From positions 1,936,428 through 2,000,427 of the forward strand of contig NC_049987.1 of assembly GCF_000003815.2 (NCBI RefSeq): a stretch of DNA of 64,000 bases, read 5' to 3'. Numbering within the stretch: position 1 is the stretch's first letter; each line of letters opens with the position of its first letter. The position numbers were made by a program, and so were the translations under genes. Source of the DNA: Branchiostoma floridae. Its lineage: Eukaryota > Chordata > Leptocardii > Amphioxiformes > Branchiostomatidae. Below are positions 10,619 to 22,774 of this stretch, piece by piece. The notes beneath the pieces are model-generated. The model was given only the letters and a program-made list of their open reading frames with translations, was not told the origin of the DNA and searched no databases.

Positions 10619-11510
10619 ACAAGGGGTGATCAATAAGTCCTTGGCCTCACCCAAAAATGATAAGCACAAATCTTATTTCGGAGCCTAGATGTCAAGTATT
10701 AAGTCTTTTATGAATGTGTACCAAAAAGCACATTATTGTGATTGTTACTTTGCAGGCGACACCGAATAACGGTCGGTAAGGGAGAAGGAAAAAACATGGA
10801 CAATAGAGCTGTGCCCAGTTGCGCGGGTCAACTTGCGCTGCTTAAGGCCAGTGACACATTTCATTCTATTTGAAATACGAGGGGAGTCATTATCAAACAT
10901 TAAGATAATAAAACAATGTCTTAAGAGAATTTACAGAATGGGGAACTCGTCCACACGTCTGATCACAGTTCACCCCTGTTTTTCTCGCCACGTACACTGC
11001 CAAAAATGCCCTTTCTTGTTTATCTTGTTTTGCTTCCTCAGAGAAAATTCATTCAGTTTCCAAGAAGAAATTTTTCTGTCCCCAAGAAATCTTAGGAAAT
11101 GTACTTGTCCATGGGGCAAGCAAATTTTTACTTGTTTTCTTGTATTTCTTACAGAATTAATACAACTACTCCTACACTGGCAAAAATGCCTTTTCTTGTT
11201 TATGTTGTTTTGTTCCCTCACGGAAAGCTTATCTTCAAGGGAGGAAATTATTCAGACCCCAAGAACTCTTAGAAAAATGCGCGTGTTCATGGGGCTTTTT
11301 TTGCATTACATAAGAAAAAAGCAGAAGATTTTTCTTGAATTTTCTACGCTGCCTATACTGATTTTCAAAAAAAGACGTGACTTGGAAAGTTATGACTGCA
11401 ATGATTTTATATTTATAGAATATTGATAAAATGCTTCATACTACGAAGCTCTGCATTGAAATTTGAGTTGTGCTATTATTTCTGGGTGGGACCGAGAACT
11501 TATTGATCTC
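10619..11510. mobile_element. Mariner-like nonautonomous element
   Basis: The left end CAAGGGGTGATCAATAAGT (about 10620) pairs with the right end ACTTATTGATCTCCCCTCG (about 11490-11508), both beside TA. The TIR resembles mariner-type ends. The interior has no transposase; it contains two direct copies of a roughly 130-bp sequence (10995-11120 and 11173-11300) beginning CACTGcCAAAAATGCC. The 197-residue frame over it is not recognised and is probably spurious. Confidence 0.65.
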
Positions 11511-11662
11511 CCCTCGTACTGTTATCTAAACAAAGAAATGAGTAGAAAGTTGACATTCAAGATCCTATTTTTTTACCTCGAAAAATGTTTGTTCAAAATA
11601 TCTAACAATATTATTTGCATGGTACGTTTTGAATCTGTATCAGCAGAAGCATAAACTGGTAC

Positions 11663-11800
11663 CTTCTTCCATTGCACTTCGTGGCACGCTGTCATTGTAC
11701 ACAGGGGTGACCAGTTCGGTTGTAACAACTTCTGCTTCAGTATAGCTTCCAGGGTGGCTTTTCTGTTCTTTCTGCATCAAGGAATCGTTGGTGGTTTCAC
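11663..11800 (-). pseudogene. Duplicated tail exon of the fibrinogen-domain receptor (exon B copy)
   Basis: Acceptor TTTGTTTCAG/GTGAAACC and donor GAAGAAG/GTACCA bound a 138-base exon in phases 1 and 1, the same phases as the homologous exon at 35600-35704. The shared core is EVVTTELVTPVY against [12 protein letters not shown]. It is intact by itself, but its upstream partner (12489-13000) is frameshifted and no transmembrane or fibrinogen exon follows at lower coordinates. It is best read as part of a truncated duplicate. Confidence 0.65.
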
Positions 11801-12488
11801 CTGAAACAAATTTGTCATTGGTTGTCATTTGACTCGACTGACGTACAGTTCAAAATAAGTAAGACGTATATAACGAGTACGTACAGTTCTGTATTGTAAA
11901 TGATGATAAAACATTTTTGATTATATTGCAAAGGTCATGTACAACCATTTATGATGTTTATGTAAGAACTCAGATCCGTCAAATCAGATAGAGTGCTAGT
12001 GGGGTCATAATTTTGCAGTGTCCAAAATAATTGATTTTTCCTTGTTCTTTAGAGTATAATGGGTTTTATATTTTGCACTTTGGAATCATTATGTTGTCAT
12101 TGTCCTGACGTAAAGTTGGCACCGTTAGTAAAAAAACTGTTTTACTGATCATATATATTATAAGCAGGAATTTTTCACATCTAAACATGTTTAAGTATTC
12201 CCTCAATATTAATGTATCATGCAGCATATGTGCAAAATGTCCACGGAGAAATGATAAAGAAGAAACCAATATTAGATAAACAAGATGGGGCTTGTTTGGA
12301 GCCCCTTTGGTCATTTTAGTGCTTTGGATTCTTTAGTCCACCTTGTACCCGTCTTTGCTTAGCATATAAATATTTCCATTTTTTTTACAAAATAATGATT
12401 CTTTAGCAATATTATTTAGAACTCCGCCAGGCAGCTTAAATGTTTAGCGTAATTAATGTCTCGTTCACAAATGATATTTAGCCCTCAC
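11801..12488. other. Intron-like spacer of the duplicated tail segment
   Basis: AT-rich sequence between the two duplicated exons; no coding signal seen. Confidence 0.4.
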
Positions 12489-13000
12489 CTGTAGCTTGTT
12501 TCGGTGTAAAACTGGGATAAATGTAGAATTGTCTCCAGTTATATCCCTTTCAGTGTCGTCATCTTCAAGAGAATTTGCTGCCTGCCTGGTACATCGCAGA
12601 CTCTGACTTCTTATCCTCAGCAGATGTTTTCATATTATCGGAGTTCTCATAGAGCCGTGATGACACATCTGGATTAGTCAGATCCTCACATTCATAAATC
12701 TCTGACATCGGTGTGGGGTCTCTTCATCTTCTTCCGTAGATGGTGAATCAGACTCGTTCGTATGTTTTGTGTCTTCGGAGATGCGTGAAACCCTATCTTG
12801 TCCTACGTCGTTTCTATCTTCATGTCTAACGTGTCGAACAGAGTCCCTGTGATCTATTGTATCACCGTACAAGTGTGACATAGGAGCCTCTTCACCTGCC
12901 ATGTGGATCCGGTTACCATTCTGGTCAGAGTTCTTAGAGAGGGAAACTTCGGAATGAAATCTAGTACAGTCTCGGTTCTACCACACTCCGTGTAAATAAG
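12489..13000 (-). pseudogene. Frameshifted copy of the receptor cytoplasmic-tail exon (exon A copy)
   Basis: Homologous to 37544-38015. In order on the minus strand are NSDQNGNRIHMAGEEAPMSH (from about 12945), LYGDT, VSRISEDT, then in another frame MSEIYECEDLTNPDVSSRLY and KKSESAMYQ, then in a third frame a stretch ending FIPV before a donor CTACAG/GTGAGG at 12488. Reading the homology requires at least two frame changes (near 12700 and 12590) and probably another upstream near 12970. One conserved Tyr is Ser (SRISEDT against SRIYEDT). Either a decayed duplicate or an assembly with indels. Confidence 0.65.
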
Positions 13001-13479
13001 GTGTGATGAAGCTCGGATAATGTTCTAATTCTTCTTTCGATGGTAATAGTTCTCTGTAAGAGTTTTTTTGTAGTCTGCTATTCGAAGTGGAAGATAACGG
13101 CAATTTACGGCTAAAATACCGGGCTGAGTCCGAAACAGAAAAACAAAACCGGTTTTCAGTCCGAGTGCTGTTTGTTCAGTCTCTCCAGACTCATTTACAG
13201 AATATTCTGACATCATGAATCATAATGATAAATATTCACAACAAACAATATTTGCCTTGGATAAAGTTGTGTTCTTTTTTCAATAAGAAATGTAATCTAC
13301 TTCAAAAGACCTTCAAAACGCTTTAAGGCTGACGCCCGATATAACTTAAAGAACACTGTGCAGTAATTGAATGAATATGCATGAAATGAGAATAGAAAAA
13401 AAATTCTAATGATCTCAAACTTTTAACCGCAGCTGCTAGGCGGCAATTTAACGAAATTCGTTGTTCCCCACAGATACCT

Positions 13480-14910
13480 AGTTATATTCATTCTTGCTTC
13501 AAAAGCTATTTTTGGTCACAACCATCATTTATACGCAAACATACAAGGTCCGCTTAAATACACTTGACCTCTTCAACAGTTGCATCAAAACGATCCTACT
13601 ATACTGTGGTGAAGTTCTCGGAACAAACGCTCAAGGTAGAGACCTTATATTCCATGGTATAGAAAAATGTCACAGTGAGAATACCAGAGATTCAATAGCT
13701 AGGGTCCTCAGTACGACACTGGGATCAGAAATTCACATCCTCAGAGCTTCTCGTATCAGCAAAACATCAGACACTTCCACACCGCGCCCTGTCCTTGTTC
13801 GATTTCAAAAATACAGCGACAGACTAAACATTATCTATCAGTCAAACATACTTAACAGACAAAACGTAACACTACAGCATCCAAAAGTATCCTACAAAAT
13901 TGCGGATTTAGAGTTTGTACTATTGAACTATTGCCAAATTACACTCGGCGTTCCCAAAAGCTCTATTAACGCCGCGGTCAGGGGTGAGCTAGGAGTTTTT
14001 CCTCTATACATTGATTCACAAAAACAGTTGATAAAATACTGGCTAAGATTACATAGCCTTCCAAATGACAGACGCGTAAAGAAAGCATACAATACTTCTA
14101 TTCAGCTACAACAAGACTGGGCTGTTCATGTGCAAGACATGTTATGTAGACACGGCTTCCAAACTGTTTGGTTCAACCCTTCCGTGAATGCTAATCAGTT
14201 TGGAAATTTATTCAAAAACCGCCTGATAGACACATTTCTCTCTGGCTGGAGACAAGAAATAAGAAGTCTAAGCAAACTTAGTATTTATTGCAGAATCAAA
14301 AAAGATTTCTGTCTTGAAAATTACCTTTTAACTGTTCAAAACAAATCCTTTAGAAATATCATTACGAAACTAAGAATTAGTGCCCACTCCCTACAAATCG
14401 AAAAGGGAAGACATCACAACACACCAGCCAGTGAGAGACTGTGTCCAACATGCCATGATAATCACAGCACGAAAACAACTTTTTAAGCAAAGTTTCAGAG
14501 ATACGTATAAAGCCCTTAAAGGCGGAGAAATATTTCAGCAGATTTTAAGATCTATTAAAGGCATCGGAAACATACATTTGGCATTTACGGAAGATTTCAG
14601 CGTTTGTAAATCTAACTTAATCTGTTGTGTTTCTTTACGTGAATTTTACATGTATTTTAGTATGCCGAAGAGACAACTTAAATGTCTCAAAAATATTTTC
14701 TGTCAAAACGGACAAATACCGTTTCTCTAGATCTGTTACAAAATACATGTTAACCGGCTAAGTCAAATGTAATAAGCCTTTGTCTGGTGTGAGATGAAAC
14801 ATTGCGTCATCTGTTTTATAACAGTCAAAACTGAAAATTATTGCGCTTTCTGGTACAAAATGTTATGTTTATACCTCAGCAAATACAAATACAATACAAT
14901 ACAAAGTCAA
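13480..14910 (+). mobile_element. Non-LTR retrotransposon, 3' part of reverse transcriptase ORF
   Basis: The 330-residue frame 13494-14486 matches the region after the polymerase core of Jockey/CR1-type elements: an ILLYCGEVLG segment, an ELGVFPLYI segment, and a Cys-rich end near SERLCPTC. It goes out of frame near 14480. Continuation is visible in another frame to about 14730, then a tail of CAAATACAATACAATACAA repeats to about 14905. 5'-truncated and inactive. A second copy of the same 3' region lies at 52560-53130. Confidence 0.75.
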
Positions 14911-14979
14911 ATACAATAATCTTCTGTGTTTTTTAGCTATTCCGAAAGGATTTGACGTATTCAAACTTTCTGTGCGCAA

Positions 14980-15565
14980 GGTTTAATTCGAACAGGGGAG
15001 AACCTCTCACGGTTAGCTTATATGCGCTATTTTACGTTATATGAGATGTTGCGTATACCATGGTCAATATTGACCGAAGGATGCCATATATATAATTTAT
15101 TTCGAACCGTCATTTACGCAAAGAAGGGAAGACCTCCCCCGTTAATATATTTGCTAAGCCGTATATGAAATGTTGCGTATTTCATTTGAACATACGACAT
15201 GTTTAATTTTTGAATCCGCGCAGTTTAAGCGAACTAGGGGAGACCTCCCCCGTTTAGCTTATATGTTGCCAAAACGTTAACGTATATGAAATGTTGCGTA
15301 TTTCTTTTGAACATACGACATGTTTAATATTTGAATCCGCACAGTTTAAGCGAACTAGGGGAGACCTCCCCCGTTTAGCTTATATGCTGCCAAAACGTAT
15401 ATGAAATGTTGGGTATTTCTGTAAAACATACAAGTTTAATCTTTGAATCCGCGCAGTTTAAGCGAACTAGGGGAGCTTATATGTTGCCAAAACGTATATG
15501 AAATGTTGCGTATTTCTGTAAAACATACGACATGTTTAATACTTGAATCCGCACAGTTTAAGGTT
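14980..15565 (+). repeat. 115-bp satellite array, left block
   Basis: Diverged units, then clear ones with the phrase TTTAAGCGAACTAGGGGAGA followed by CCTCCCCCGTTTAGCTT. Spacings between successive GCGAACTAG words are 121 and 112 bases, explained by a 6-base insertion and small deletions relative to the 115-bp unit at 17105-17800. Each unit holds the palindrome GGGGAGACCTCCCC. Confidence 0.9.
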
Positions 15566-17100
15566 ACTCATAAGCCTTGTGACCCCGCGCTGGGAGGGTC
15601 AGGGGTTTAGTCTCTTCTAAACGCTCTAGCGTTTGCAGTTTTGAACCTAAGCCCATGAAATTCACACACAATACACAAAAACATGTTAGAATTTCTACTA
15701 TGGTGATATCTTGGGCAGGTTATGGATAATTTATTAAGAAAATGGCATCAAAAATGAACTTCCGGGATAGAAAGCCGCTATACGATTGGGACAAATATAG
15801 TGCCTGAAAACATGCAAAACTTGCCAAAAACTTGGTCACAAACAATAACCTATGTACCAACACATGTACTCATTGTATTATTGTAGTTATATTTTACCAA
15901 ATATAAAAGAAAATCAAGGAAAAATGCTTGATTTTCGTCCAAAACTTCGCGCGGTGTGGCAAGCCCTTGCTTTCACAGAGCCCTCATTCAAATCTGCAGG
16001 CACTCCGCTTACATGTTACTTCACCACTTGGTCTTTCCATATAAGGCATGGCCCCAAGGAATACCGAGAATTAATGTCCCAAAAAGAAGGTTTCTGTTGG
16101 CTTACGGCTCTCCGAATCCTCCCCGAAGCCTCCCGAAGGTTAATGAGGTGTCAATCACATACACTAGGAAGAACCCCTGGGACAAGCAAGCCTCTTCCGT
16201 GCGGCATGCTATCCACACACATGGTGTTGATTACGTACTAAGAGCTACCACTGAAAACTGTGGAAAACACTGTAAAGAAAAGACAATACTAGGTATTTTA
16301 TATGACTAAAAAGGTCCAAGAACTTTTAGACTCTGTAGCATGTAATAGTATTGTGTTTGTATGAGAACTATAGCCTTTCAGAAGCTCTGTGGCAGTCTGT
16401 TGACTGATTGGCTGTAGTTTTCTCCTTACTGTGGGCTATACCAAATGTATCCAAAGATGGAAAGAAAATAAGTACAGATTTATTGAANNNNNNNNNNNNN
16501 NNNNNNNNNNNNNNNNNNNNNNNNNNNNNNNNNNNNNNNNNNNNNNNNNNNNNNNNNNNNNNNNNNNNNNNNNNNNNNNNNNNNNNNNNNNNNNNNNNNN
16601 NNNNNNNNNNNNNNNNNNNNNNNNNNNNNNNNNNNTGATCAAGTGTTGCAATGTCCCTGGAACACTGTAAGTATCGTATCACCGTCAACTCAATTCACTG
16701 GCCCCACAGTCAATAACAGGTCGAGGAAATATTTCCAATGGAAAGGTAGATCCACGCTAATTTGTGCCACAACCTCTCTGATTTTATAGTAATTTGGTAC
16801 ATAAAGTGGTATTATGCTTTCCAAGTTGCATTTCAACCAAAGAAACCAAGCATGATATACGACCCGACCAACCCTACCTCTGCACCACAGGTGGTACAGC
16901 TTATCACTGCCCAGGCCAGCAGGACAAGATCTGATAAGGCCTGGCCTGGCCACTTCGGGGGAACTCGGAAATCGGTTCCACATGAGTGATTCTCTCCCTT
17001 ATGACCTTATTTTGAGACCACTCTCCTTGTACAGAGACCACCCCCTTTCCTGTGGGTGCCGCTGTAGTGATCGAAATCGCAGCGGCCAAAAAAAAACTTT
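15566..17100. other. Unrelated DNA splitting the satellite, with assembly gap
   Basis: Interrupts the 115-bp array and includes 148 N at 16488-16635. A small frame at 15956-16309 is not recognised. No transposon ends were identified. Confidence 0.5.
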
Positions 17101-17940
17101 GAGATTAGGGATAGGGGAGACCTCCCCCGTTTAGCTTATATGCTGCCAAAACGTATATGAAATGTTGCGTATTTCTGTTGAACATACGACATGTTTAATC
17201 TTTGAATCCGCGCAGTTTAAGCGAACTAGGGGAGACCTCCCCCGTTTAGCTTATATGTTGCCAAGACGTATATGAAATGTTGCGTATTTCTGTTGAACAT
17301 ACGACATGTTTAATCTTTGAATCCGCGCAGTTTAAGCGAACTAGGGGAGACCTCCCCCGTTTAGCTTTTATGTTGTCAAAACGTATATGAAATGTTGCGT
17401 ATTTCTGTAAAACATACAACAAGTTTAGTCTTTGAATCCGCGAAGTTTAAGCGAACTAGGGGAGACCTCCCCCGTTTAGCTTTTATGTTGTCAAGACGTA
17501 TATGAAATGTTGCGTATTTCTGTAAAACATACAACAAGTTTAATCTTTGAATCCGCACAGTTTAAGCGAACTAGGGGAGACCTCCCCCATTTAGCTTATA
17601 TGCTGCCAAAGCGTATATGAAATGTTGCGTATTTCTGTAAAACATACGACATATTTAATCTTTGAATCCGCGCAGTTTAAGCGAACTAGGGGAGACCTCC
17701 CCCGTTTAGCTTCCATGTTGCCAAGACGTATATGAAATGTTGCTTATTTCTGTTGAACATACGACATGTTTAATCTTTGAATCCGCGTAGCTTAAGCAAA
17801 TTTGGGGGTACTACCCCCGTTTTATCTATTAGCTAATACCGTCTCAAAGGTTTTATGAAACGGTGCCTTTTTCTGCTGAACATACGGCATGTTTGAAGCG
17901 CAGTTTATGCGAACAGGAGGAGACCCTTTCCTTTTTATTT
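17101..17940 (+). repeat. 115-bp satellite array, right block
   Basis: The word GCGAACTAGG recurs at 17221, 17336, 17451, 17566 and 17681, with a variant (GCAAATTTGG) at 17796: exactly 115 bases each time. Units carry GTTGCGTATTTCTG and CATACGACATGTTTAATC. The final units (17800-17940) are diverged. Head-to-tail orientation matches the left block. Confidence 0.95.
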
Positions 17941-18036
17941 TATACCGCATATATGTTCTGAAATTCCAGGGTCTAAATCAGGGTGAGGTTTTCTTTGTGG
18001 CATGTTGACACTCGAGCTAAGAGACGGTAGAAATCC

Positions 18037-18093
18037 CGACTACTGCTATGAATATCTCCGCGACTCAACCTCTGCTTGAAGAATAAGGATGTA
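18037..18093. mobile_element. MITE end fragment
   Basis: CTCCGCGACTCAACCTCTGC then TTGAAGAAT matches the right arm of the small inverted-repeat element at 60684-60817. Confidence 0.5.
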
Positions 18094-18561
18094 GTAGGTA
18101 TACCGTTTTGTGCAGTGAGTTGTGTTTTCTCTATAAAACGGCAAGCAGTTCTTACTACAGGTAAATGTACGAAATATGTTTATTTCTTTATCTACAAGCA
18201 AGCGTCGAGAAAGAACAGTTTGTGCACACAGGCGGTGTCTTCTCGTGTTGCTCGTGTTTGTTTGGGCAGGCAAGATGTAAATTTATTCAGCGTTATTTCG
18301 TACTCGCCATGGGGTGCACGCCTCCGTCCGTCCAAGGAGGTTGAACTTCCTTGGTCCGTCTGTGGCACAGCTGTGTCATGTGATAGGAAGTATCCAATGG
18401 CAGAAAAGAGTGGGGGGTTCAAATTTACGGGCCATACGTACGACAAGGAGCGGTTATTTTCCAGGCGTTCATTTTTGAAGAGAAGTATTGAAGAAAGTTT
18501 GGGCCTGCTCTAGCCCGCAAGTTGTGGCCGCGACACCGCTTTACCGCCTAGACCCCCGGAC

Positions 18562-18661
18562 NNNNNNNNNNNNNNNNNNNNNNNNNNNNNNNNNNNNNNN
18601 NNNNNNNNNNNNNNNNNNNNNNNNNNNNNNNNNNNNNNNNNNNNNNNNNNNNNNNNNNNNN
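18562..18661. other. Assembly gap (100 N)
   Basis: Run of N of a round, conventional size. The first bases to its right are a histone H4 fragment. Confidence 0.99.
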
Positions 18662-18681
18662 ACTGCGTCGCGGATCACGTT
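18662..18681 (-). pseudogene. 20-base histone H4 fragment at gap edge
   Basis: ACTGCGTCGCGGATCACGTT is identical, in the same orientation, to part of the H4 gene at about 23615-23635 (codons for NVIRDAV). The part coding for the H4 amino end does not follow; unrelated AT-rich DNA does. It could be a truncated H4 copy or a scaffold-join artefact. Confidence 0.6.
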
Positions 18682-19390
18682 CTTTTAACATATTAAGAAC
18701 TACACCAGACCAGACAGCTAAAACTTTTATTGTAATTAATTTCTCTTTTGCAGATAATAAATTAGCGGCGTGTCAAAAAAATGTAATTGATTGTGGGTTA
18801 GGATATTTCAAGTTTGGTAAAATATGTTAATAAGTGGGAAGATGGTATATGTCAGACGTAACAATCCGTGCAATGATCTTCTTTCGAGGTTTCAACCATT
18901 TGTTATGTTTCGTGTTAGTCAATAAAATTTCTGGTACTCGCACCAAGAGAAATAATTGTTTGTTTATTTGTTTGTTTATTCTTTGTTTATTCTAGCGCCC
19001 AGAAGTTGGACTACACATTCTAGATATCATCTGTCTGTGTTGAAGGCACTTGTCATGAAAGGAATGCCCACCGACGACGTAAACGCCGTTTCGTTGTTCT
19101 AAAAAACGCCCAAAGGTCGTCAAATGCGACGACATTTGTTCCAGAGGACAAATGTTCTGTTTTACTAAAAGAACGTGTGCATACTTTTACTACGTCAGAA
19201 GACACTTTCATTTTCTTTGATATTGTTCGCCTGGACGTGGCAGCTCCTGTTCTGCGAGAGAGTGTTGATGGATGGATTTTAGGCAACTGCGATAGATCAC
19301 AATGAAATATACAGTGGCGTGTACTTGTGTCGGGTGGTTCTTTGACTGAGAAGTGTGATTTCTACATATCTCTTTTTTTGGGATGTGGGT
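18682..19390. other. Spacer downstream of H2B
   Basis: AT-rich, with TTTGTTTATT repeats at 18955-18990. No gene recognised. Confidence 0.4.
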
Positions 19391-19406
19391 GGCCTTGTAA
19401 AAGGCC
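19391..19406 (-). terminator. H2B mRNA 3' stem-loop
   Basis: On the minus strand GGCCTTTTACAAGGCC, a six-base stem with four-base loop, about 30 bases after the H2B stop. This is the SLBP-binding signal that replaces poly(A) in replication-dependent histone mRNAs. It differs from the other four genes (GGCCCTTTTCAGGGCC) by a compensated stem and loop change. Confidence 0.95.
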
Positions 19407-19434
19407 GGGGTTAACTCTAGCTCTGTCGGTAGAT

Positions 19435-19797
19435 TCACTTGGAACTTGTATACTTGGTGACGGCCTTAGTGCCCTCGCTGACGGCGTGCTTGGCTAGCTC
19501 GCCCGGCAGCAGGAGTCGCACGGCGGTCTGGATCTCGCGGCTGCTGATAGTGGAGCGCTTGTTGTAGTTAGCCAGACGAGAGGCCTCGGCGGCGATGCGC
19601 TCAAAAATGTCGTTGACGAAAGAATTCATGATGCCCATTGCCTTGCTGGAGACGCCTGTGTCGGGGTGCACCTGTTTCAACACCTTGTAGATGTAAACGC
19701 CGAAGGTTTCCCTTCTCTTTCTCCTCCTTCCGCGCTTCTTGTCTCCGGCGGGCCTGGCCTTGCCAGCTTTCTTAACGGCTTTACCACTTGGGGGCAT
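19435..19797 (-). CDS. Histone H2B
   Basis: 120 residues, canonical replication-dependent H2B. The basic tail (1-33) is followed by the histone fold beginning [14 protein letters not shown], then [34 protein letters not shown], and the C-terminal helix ending [11 protein letters not shown]. The ATG at 19797 ([10 protein letters not shown]) is chosen over an in-frame ATG 45 bases upstream because it gives standard H2B length and lies downstream of the TATA-like box. It pairs with H2A in the nucleosome and is divergently transcribed from the H2A gene 268 bases away. Intronless, as expected. Confidence 0.97.
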   Translation of the reverse strand: MPPSGKAVKKAGKARPAGDKKRGRRRKRRETFGVYIYKVLKQVHPDTGVSSKAMGIMNSFVNDIFERIAAEASRLANYNKRSTISSREIQTAVRLLLPGELAKHAVSEGTKAVTKYTSSK

Positions 19798-20440
<643 letters not shown>

Positions 20441-20465
20441 ATTCCAGACGGAGACCGAACACCCC

Positions 20466-20481
20466 GGCCCTTTTCAGGGCC
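20466..20481 (+). terminator. H2A mRNA 3' stem-loop
   Basis: GGCCCTTTTCAGGGCC, 26 bases after the stop, followed by ACCCA and a purine-rich CGAAAGA-type downstream element about 15 bases on, as bound by U7 snRNP. Confidence 0.97.
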
Positions 20482-21047
20482 ACCCACATCCTTTCGAAAG
20501 ACCTGTATCATATTCGCATAAAACTACACACTACGTCTACACCATACACTGCCTCTAAGTCAATCGCGCATTACATCTACCATTCCATGGTAGCAAACAC
20601 GTTGACAACCTTACGCATGTTATACGCCTGAGCAGAACAAGGTGGTACTTGCGAAAGAAATGAGCGCAGTGGTTCGTTTCATGCCAGCTGACATATCTGC
20701 GCATCATTTGTAGAACTATAGAGGATGACCAAGTAATACAAGCTGACATATCTGTACAATTATTTGGGTAACCGTAGGGGATGACCACGTGCTGCTAGCT
20801 GACATATCTATACAATTTGGGTAACCGTAAACGGTAAACACGTAAAGCACGTGGAGTAACACGTGGAATAGCACGTGGAAGACAAGAGCATAAGCCTTTT
20901 TTTGGGAGGGGGGGGAGGGGTATTATTGGTATGTACGTGCACAGGCACGGGGCTGTGTGCAAACTTGTGTGGCTGAAGTGTGTTTATCGGAAGGGTATCG
21001 TAATTCAAGAAATGTGAACGATGTAGATCTTTCTGGGATATGTGTGT
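20482..21047. other. H2A-H3 spacer with E-box cluster
   Basis: No gene. Three copies of AGCTGACATATCT (about 20688, 20741, 20799) and four CACGTG words (20786, 20848, 20860, 20872). Confidence 0.6.
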
Positions 21048-21063
21048 GGCCCTGAAAAGGGCC
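21048..21063 (-). terminator. H3 mRNA 3' stem-loop
   Basis: Minus-strand GGCCCTTTTCAGGGCC, about 30 bases beyond the H3 stop. Confidence 0.97.
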
Positions 21064-21094
21064 GGGGTTGTCTTGACTCTTGTTCCGATCCAGC

Positions 21095-21680
<586 letters not shown>

Positions 21681-21934
21681 AGCGCCAGGATCCGATTTTT
21701 CGCATCAAGCTCGACCCTTTTTGGACCGGCGTCACGTCGGAAAATGTGGCAATTTTGATATTGAGCTGTTTAGAATGGCTATCGGGTACTAGTGTAGATT
21801 TGTGCCTACGTGAGGTAATACGTAACAAGACGTCACCTTACTCAGTAAATTTGTCGATAAATACACAATATGACTTTGTCTTCACTGTGTCAACGAAATA
21901 ACAATAGTTTTGTTAGACTGTGCGCGTGTATGTA

Positions 21935-21975
<41 letters not shown>

Positions 21976-22157
21976 TCGTTCGTCTTTTAACTTGAGCAAG
22001 GGGATGGGGAGGGCGGTGTTGCTGTACGTATAGAAAGTTTATTATTATTATTATTGTTGTTACTCTTTATTCCATGTGTTCTATCTTTCAAGGGACAGAG
22101 ATAGTATGTATTCGTGTGGATATGTGATTGTGATAGTTCTTTTGTAAGGTTGTGGGT
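21681..22157. other. H3-H1 spacer with (TG)n
   Basis: Contains a GT microsatellite at about 21928-21974 and short TTA repeats at 22041-22056; no gene. Confidence 0.7.
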
Positions 22158-22173
22158 GGCCCTGAAAAGGGCC
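22158..22173 (-). terminator. H1 mRNA 3' stem-loop
   Basis: Minus-strand GGCCCTTTTCAGGGCC, about 20 bases beyond the H1 stop. Confidence 0.97.
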
Positions 22174-22192
22174 GGGATTTTCGGTCAGATCT

Positions 22193-22774
22193 TCACTTCT
22201 TCTTGGGCTTGGAGGCCTTCTTGGCGGGCGCGGTCTTCTTGGTGGTCTTCTTTGTAGGAGTCTTTTTGACGGATTTCTTGCTAGCAGGTTTCTTGGCAGG
22301 AGATTTCTTGGTTTTCTTGCTCGCGGTCGGTTTCTTGGTCGTCGTCTTCTTGGGGGTGGTAGCCTTCTTCGCCTTGGGCTTCTTTGGCTTGGTTGTCTTT
22401 GGTTTCGTGGCCTTCTTAGCCGCGGGTTTCTTGACTGGCTTCTTGACGGCCTTCTTTGCCGCTTTCTCGGCGGCTTTCTTGGCTGCCACGTTGATCTTGA
22501 AGGACCCCGACGCCCCGGTCCCTTTAACCTGTAGGAGGGTACCCTTCTCCACCAGGCTTTTCAGAGCGCGCTTTATGAAGTGCGATTTCTTCTCCACGTC
22601 GAACTTGTAGTTGCCACCGATGTACTTCTTGATAGCCGACAGGGAAGAACCGGTGCGGTCCTTGAGCGCTTCCACGGCCGCCGTAACCATGACGGTGGTG
22701 GGCGGGTGAGCCGCAGGGACCTTGGGCGCCGCGGGCTTCTTGGCCTTCTTCGGGGACGATGCTGGAGCGGACAT
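22193..22774 (-). CDS. Histone H1 (linker histone)
   Basis: 193 residues. A short Ala/Pro/Lys tail (1-22) is followed by the winged-helix H15 globular domain at about 23-95 ([40 protein letters not shown], then [11 protein letters not shown]), and then a Lys/Ala/Pro/Thr-rich C-terminal tail of about 95 residues with TPKK/SPAKK-type sites for cyclin-dependent kinases. It binds linker DNA at the nucleosome dyad. The stem-loop marks it as a replication-dependent subtype, not H5/H1.0-like. Confidence 0.96.
   Translation of the reverse strand: MSAPASSPKKAKKPAAPKVPAAHPPTTVMVTAAVEALKDRTGSSLSAIKKYIGGNYKFDVEKKSHFIKRALKSLVEKGTLLQVKGTGASGSFKINVAAKKAAEKAAKKAVKKPVKKPAAKKATKPKTTKPKKPKAKKATTPKKTTTKKPTASKKTKKSPAKKPASKKSVKKTPTKKTTKKTAPAKKASKPKKK

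Noticed and set aside
10833-11426. 197-codon frame
   Set aside because: Lies within the mariner-like element and across its duplicated block; Phe/Leu-rich chance translation.
15852-16309. Two overlapping frames inside the satellite interruption
   Set aside because: No recognisable domain, no splice or polyadenylation context, next to a gap.
16368-16688. Frames running through N
   Set aside because: Translation of gap characters has no meaning.
14980-17940. CRISPR-like array of regular repeats with a palindrome
   Set aside because: The whole 115-base unit is repeated with no unique spacers, and the locus is animal DNA; it is a satellite.
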